DNA from: Streptomyces sp. SA15
Lineage (GTDB): Bacteria; Actinomycetota; Actinomycetes; Streptomycetales; Streptomycetaceae
Direction: 5' to 3'
Assembly (NCBI RefSeq): GCF_002291145.1
Contig: NZ_NTGE01000116.1
Coordinates: forward strand, 24,388 to 88,387
Length of the DNA stretch: 64,000 nt
This document shows, one piece after another, positions 63,782 through 64,000 of the stretch. A model generated the notes under the pieces. It searched no databases. It was given only the letters and a program-made list of their open reading frames with translations, and was not told the origin of the DNA. How positions within the stretch are numbered: position 1 is the stretch's first letter; every line of letters begins with the position of its first letter. Made by a program: the position numbers and the translations under genes.

Positions 63782-64000
63782 GTGACCAGGCTAGGCCCGC
63801 CTCGACATCACTTCAGCGACTTCGGAAACGGGCACTGAGAGGTCGTTTTCTCCCTTGAGGGGGTGCTTTCTCCTTCGTTTCTCGAGGCGGGGTCGTTCTC
63901 TCGATGGGACTGGCGGGGTCGACCTGGCGGACGTGCTCTATGGGGTGGCAGCTGGGACGGAATGAGGCGTGCGCCTGTCTCATCCCAAGACGCCGGAATG
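63782..64000. other. Window end, no gene recognised
   Basis: The stretch contains three GTCGTT(C/T)TCTC-like segments (about 63851, 63891 and vicinity) upstream of the zinc-ribbon gene, possibly its control region. A gene could start beyond the window. Confidence 0.35.

Noticed and set aside
1..64000. tRNA, rRNA, riboswitch or CRISPR features
   Set aside because: I saw no cloverleaf with a conserved TTCGA arm, no rRNA sequence and no regular repeat-spacer pattern in reading the window; short RNAs cannot be excluded by eye.

Overview
The DNA is very GC-rich with actinomycete codon use, GTG and TTG starts, ATGA-coupled operons, and IS families and regulators typical of Streptomyces. It most likely comes from a Streptomyces or close relative. 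The density of broken genes and transposon remnants after 26 kb suggests a variable chromosome arm or a large plasmid. I could not run any search, so every family assignment rests on motifs read by eye.

1-26.3 kb is the right part of a nonribosomal peptide cluster, all on the + strand. The window opens inside an NRPS that ends in an epimerization (E) domain, with an apparent frameshift near 110. Next comes a 5947-residue NRPS read as C-A(Ser-like)-T / C-A(Gly-like)-N-methyltransferase-T / C-[A relic]-T / C-A-T-E / C-A-T-TE. It is followed by a type II thioesterase, a crotonyl-CoA carboxylase/reductase, an AMACR/CaiB-type enzyme and a P450, each joined to the previous gene by a 4-base overlap. 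An MbtH protein, a PanD aspartate decarboxylase and an SbnA/SbnB pair for 2,3-diaminopropionate complete it. Together these predict a peptide built from a Ser-type (or diaminopropionate) unit, N-methylglycine, one residue supplied in trans, and two unassigned residues of which one is D-configured. Unusual alkylmalonyl or alpha-branched acyl-CoA and beta-alanine precursors may also be used.

26.4-63 kb is a mosaic of intact small genes, gene fragments and IS remnants (IS630, ISL3, IS982, IS5, IS1380, IS21/IstB). Its most unusual members are two IS630-type elements (27101-29241 and 47846-49596). In each, the 29-bp ends and the flanking CTAG target enclose the transposase plus an unrelated gene in convergent orientation: a RibD_C/DHFR-like reductase in one, a small two-helix membrane protein in the other. 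A similar arrangement may exist for an IS982-type element. Apparently intact genes include an SDR-SnoaL pair, an HxlR/MFS divergon, an LLM-flavin-monooxygenase/FAD-oxidase fusion with a divergent MarR, a CGNR zinc-finger protein with a divergent ABM-like protein and a HEAT-repeat protein, and a TetR/ABM divergon. A RacP-like gene, a coupled DUF6192-like gene and a zinc-ribbon gene close the window and look plasmid- or ICE-derived. Many frameshifts here fit decay, but some lie in homopolymers or short duplications and could be assembly errors.
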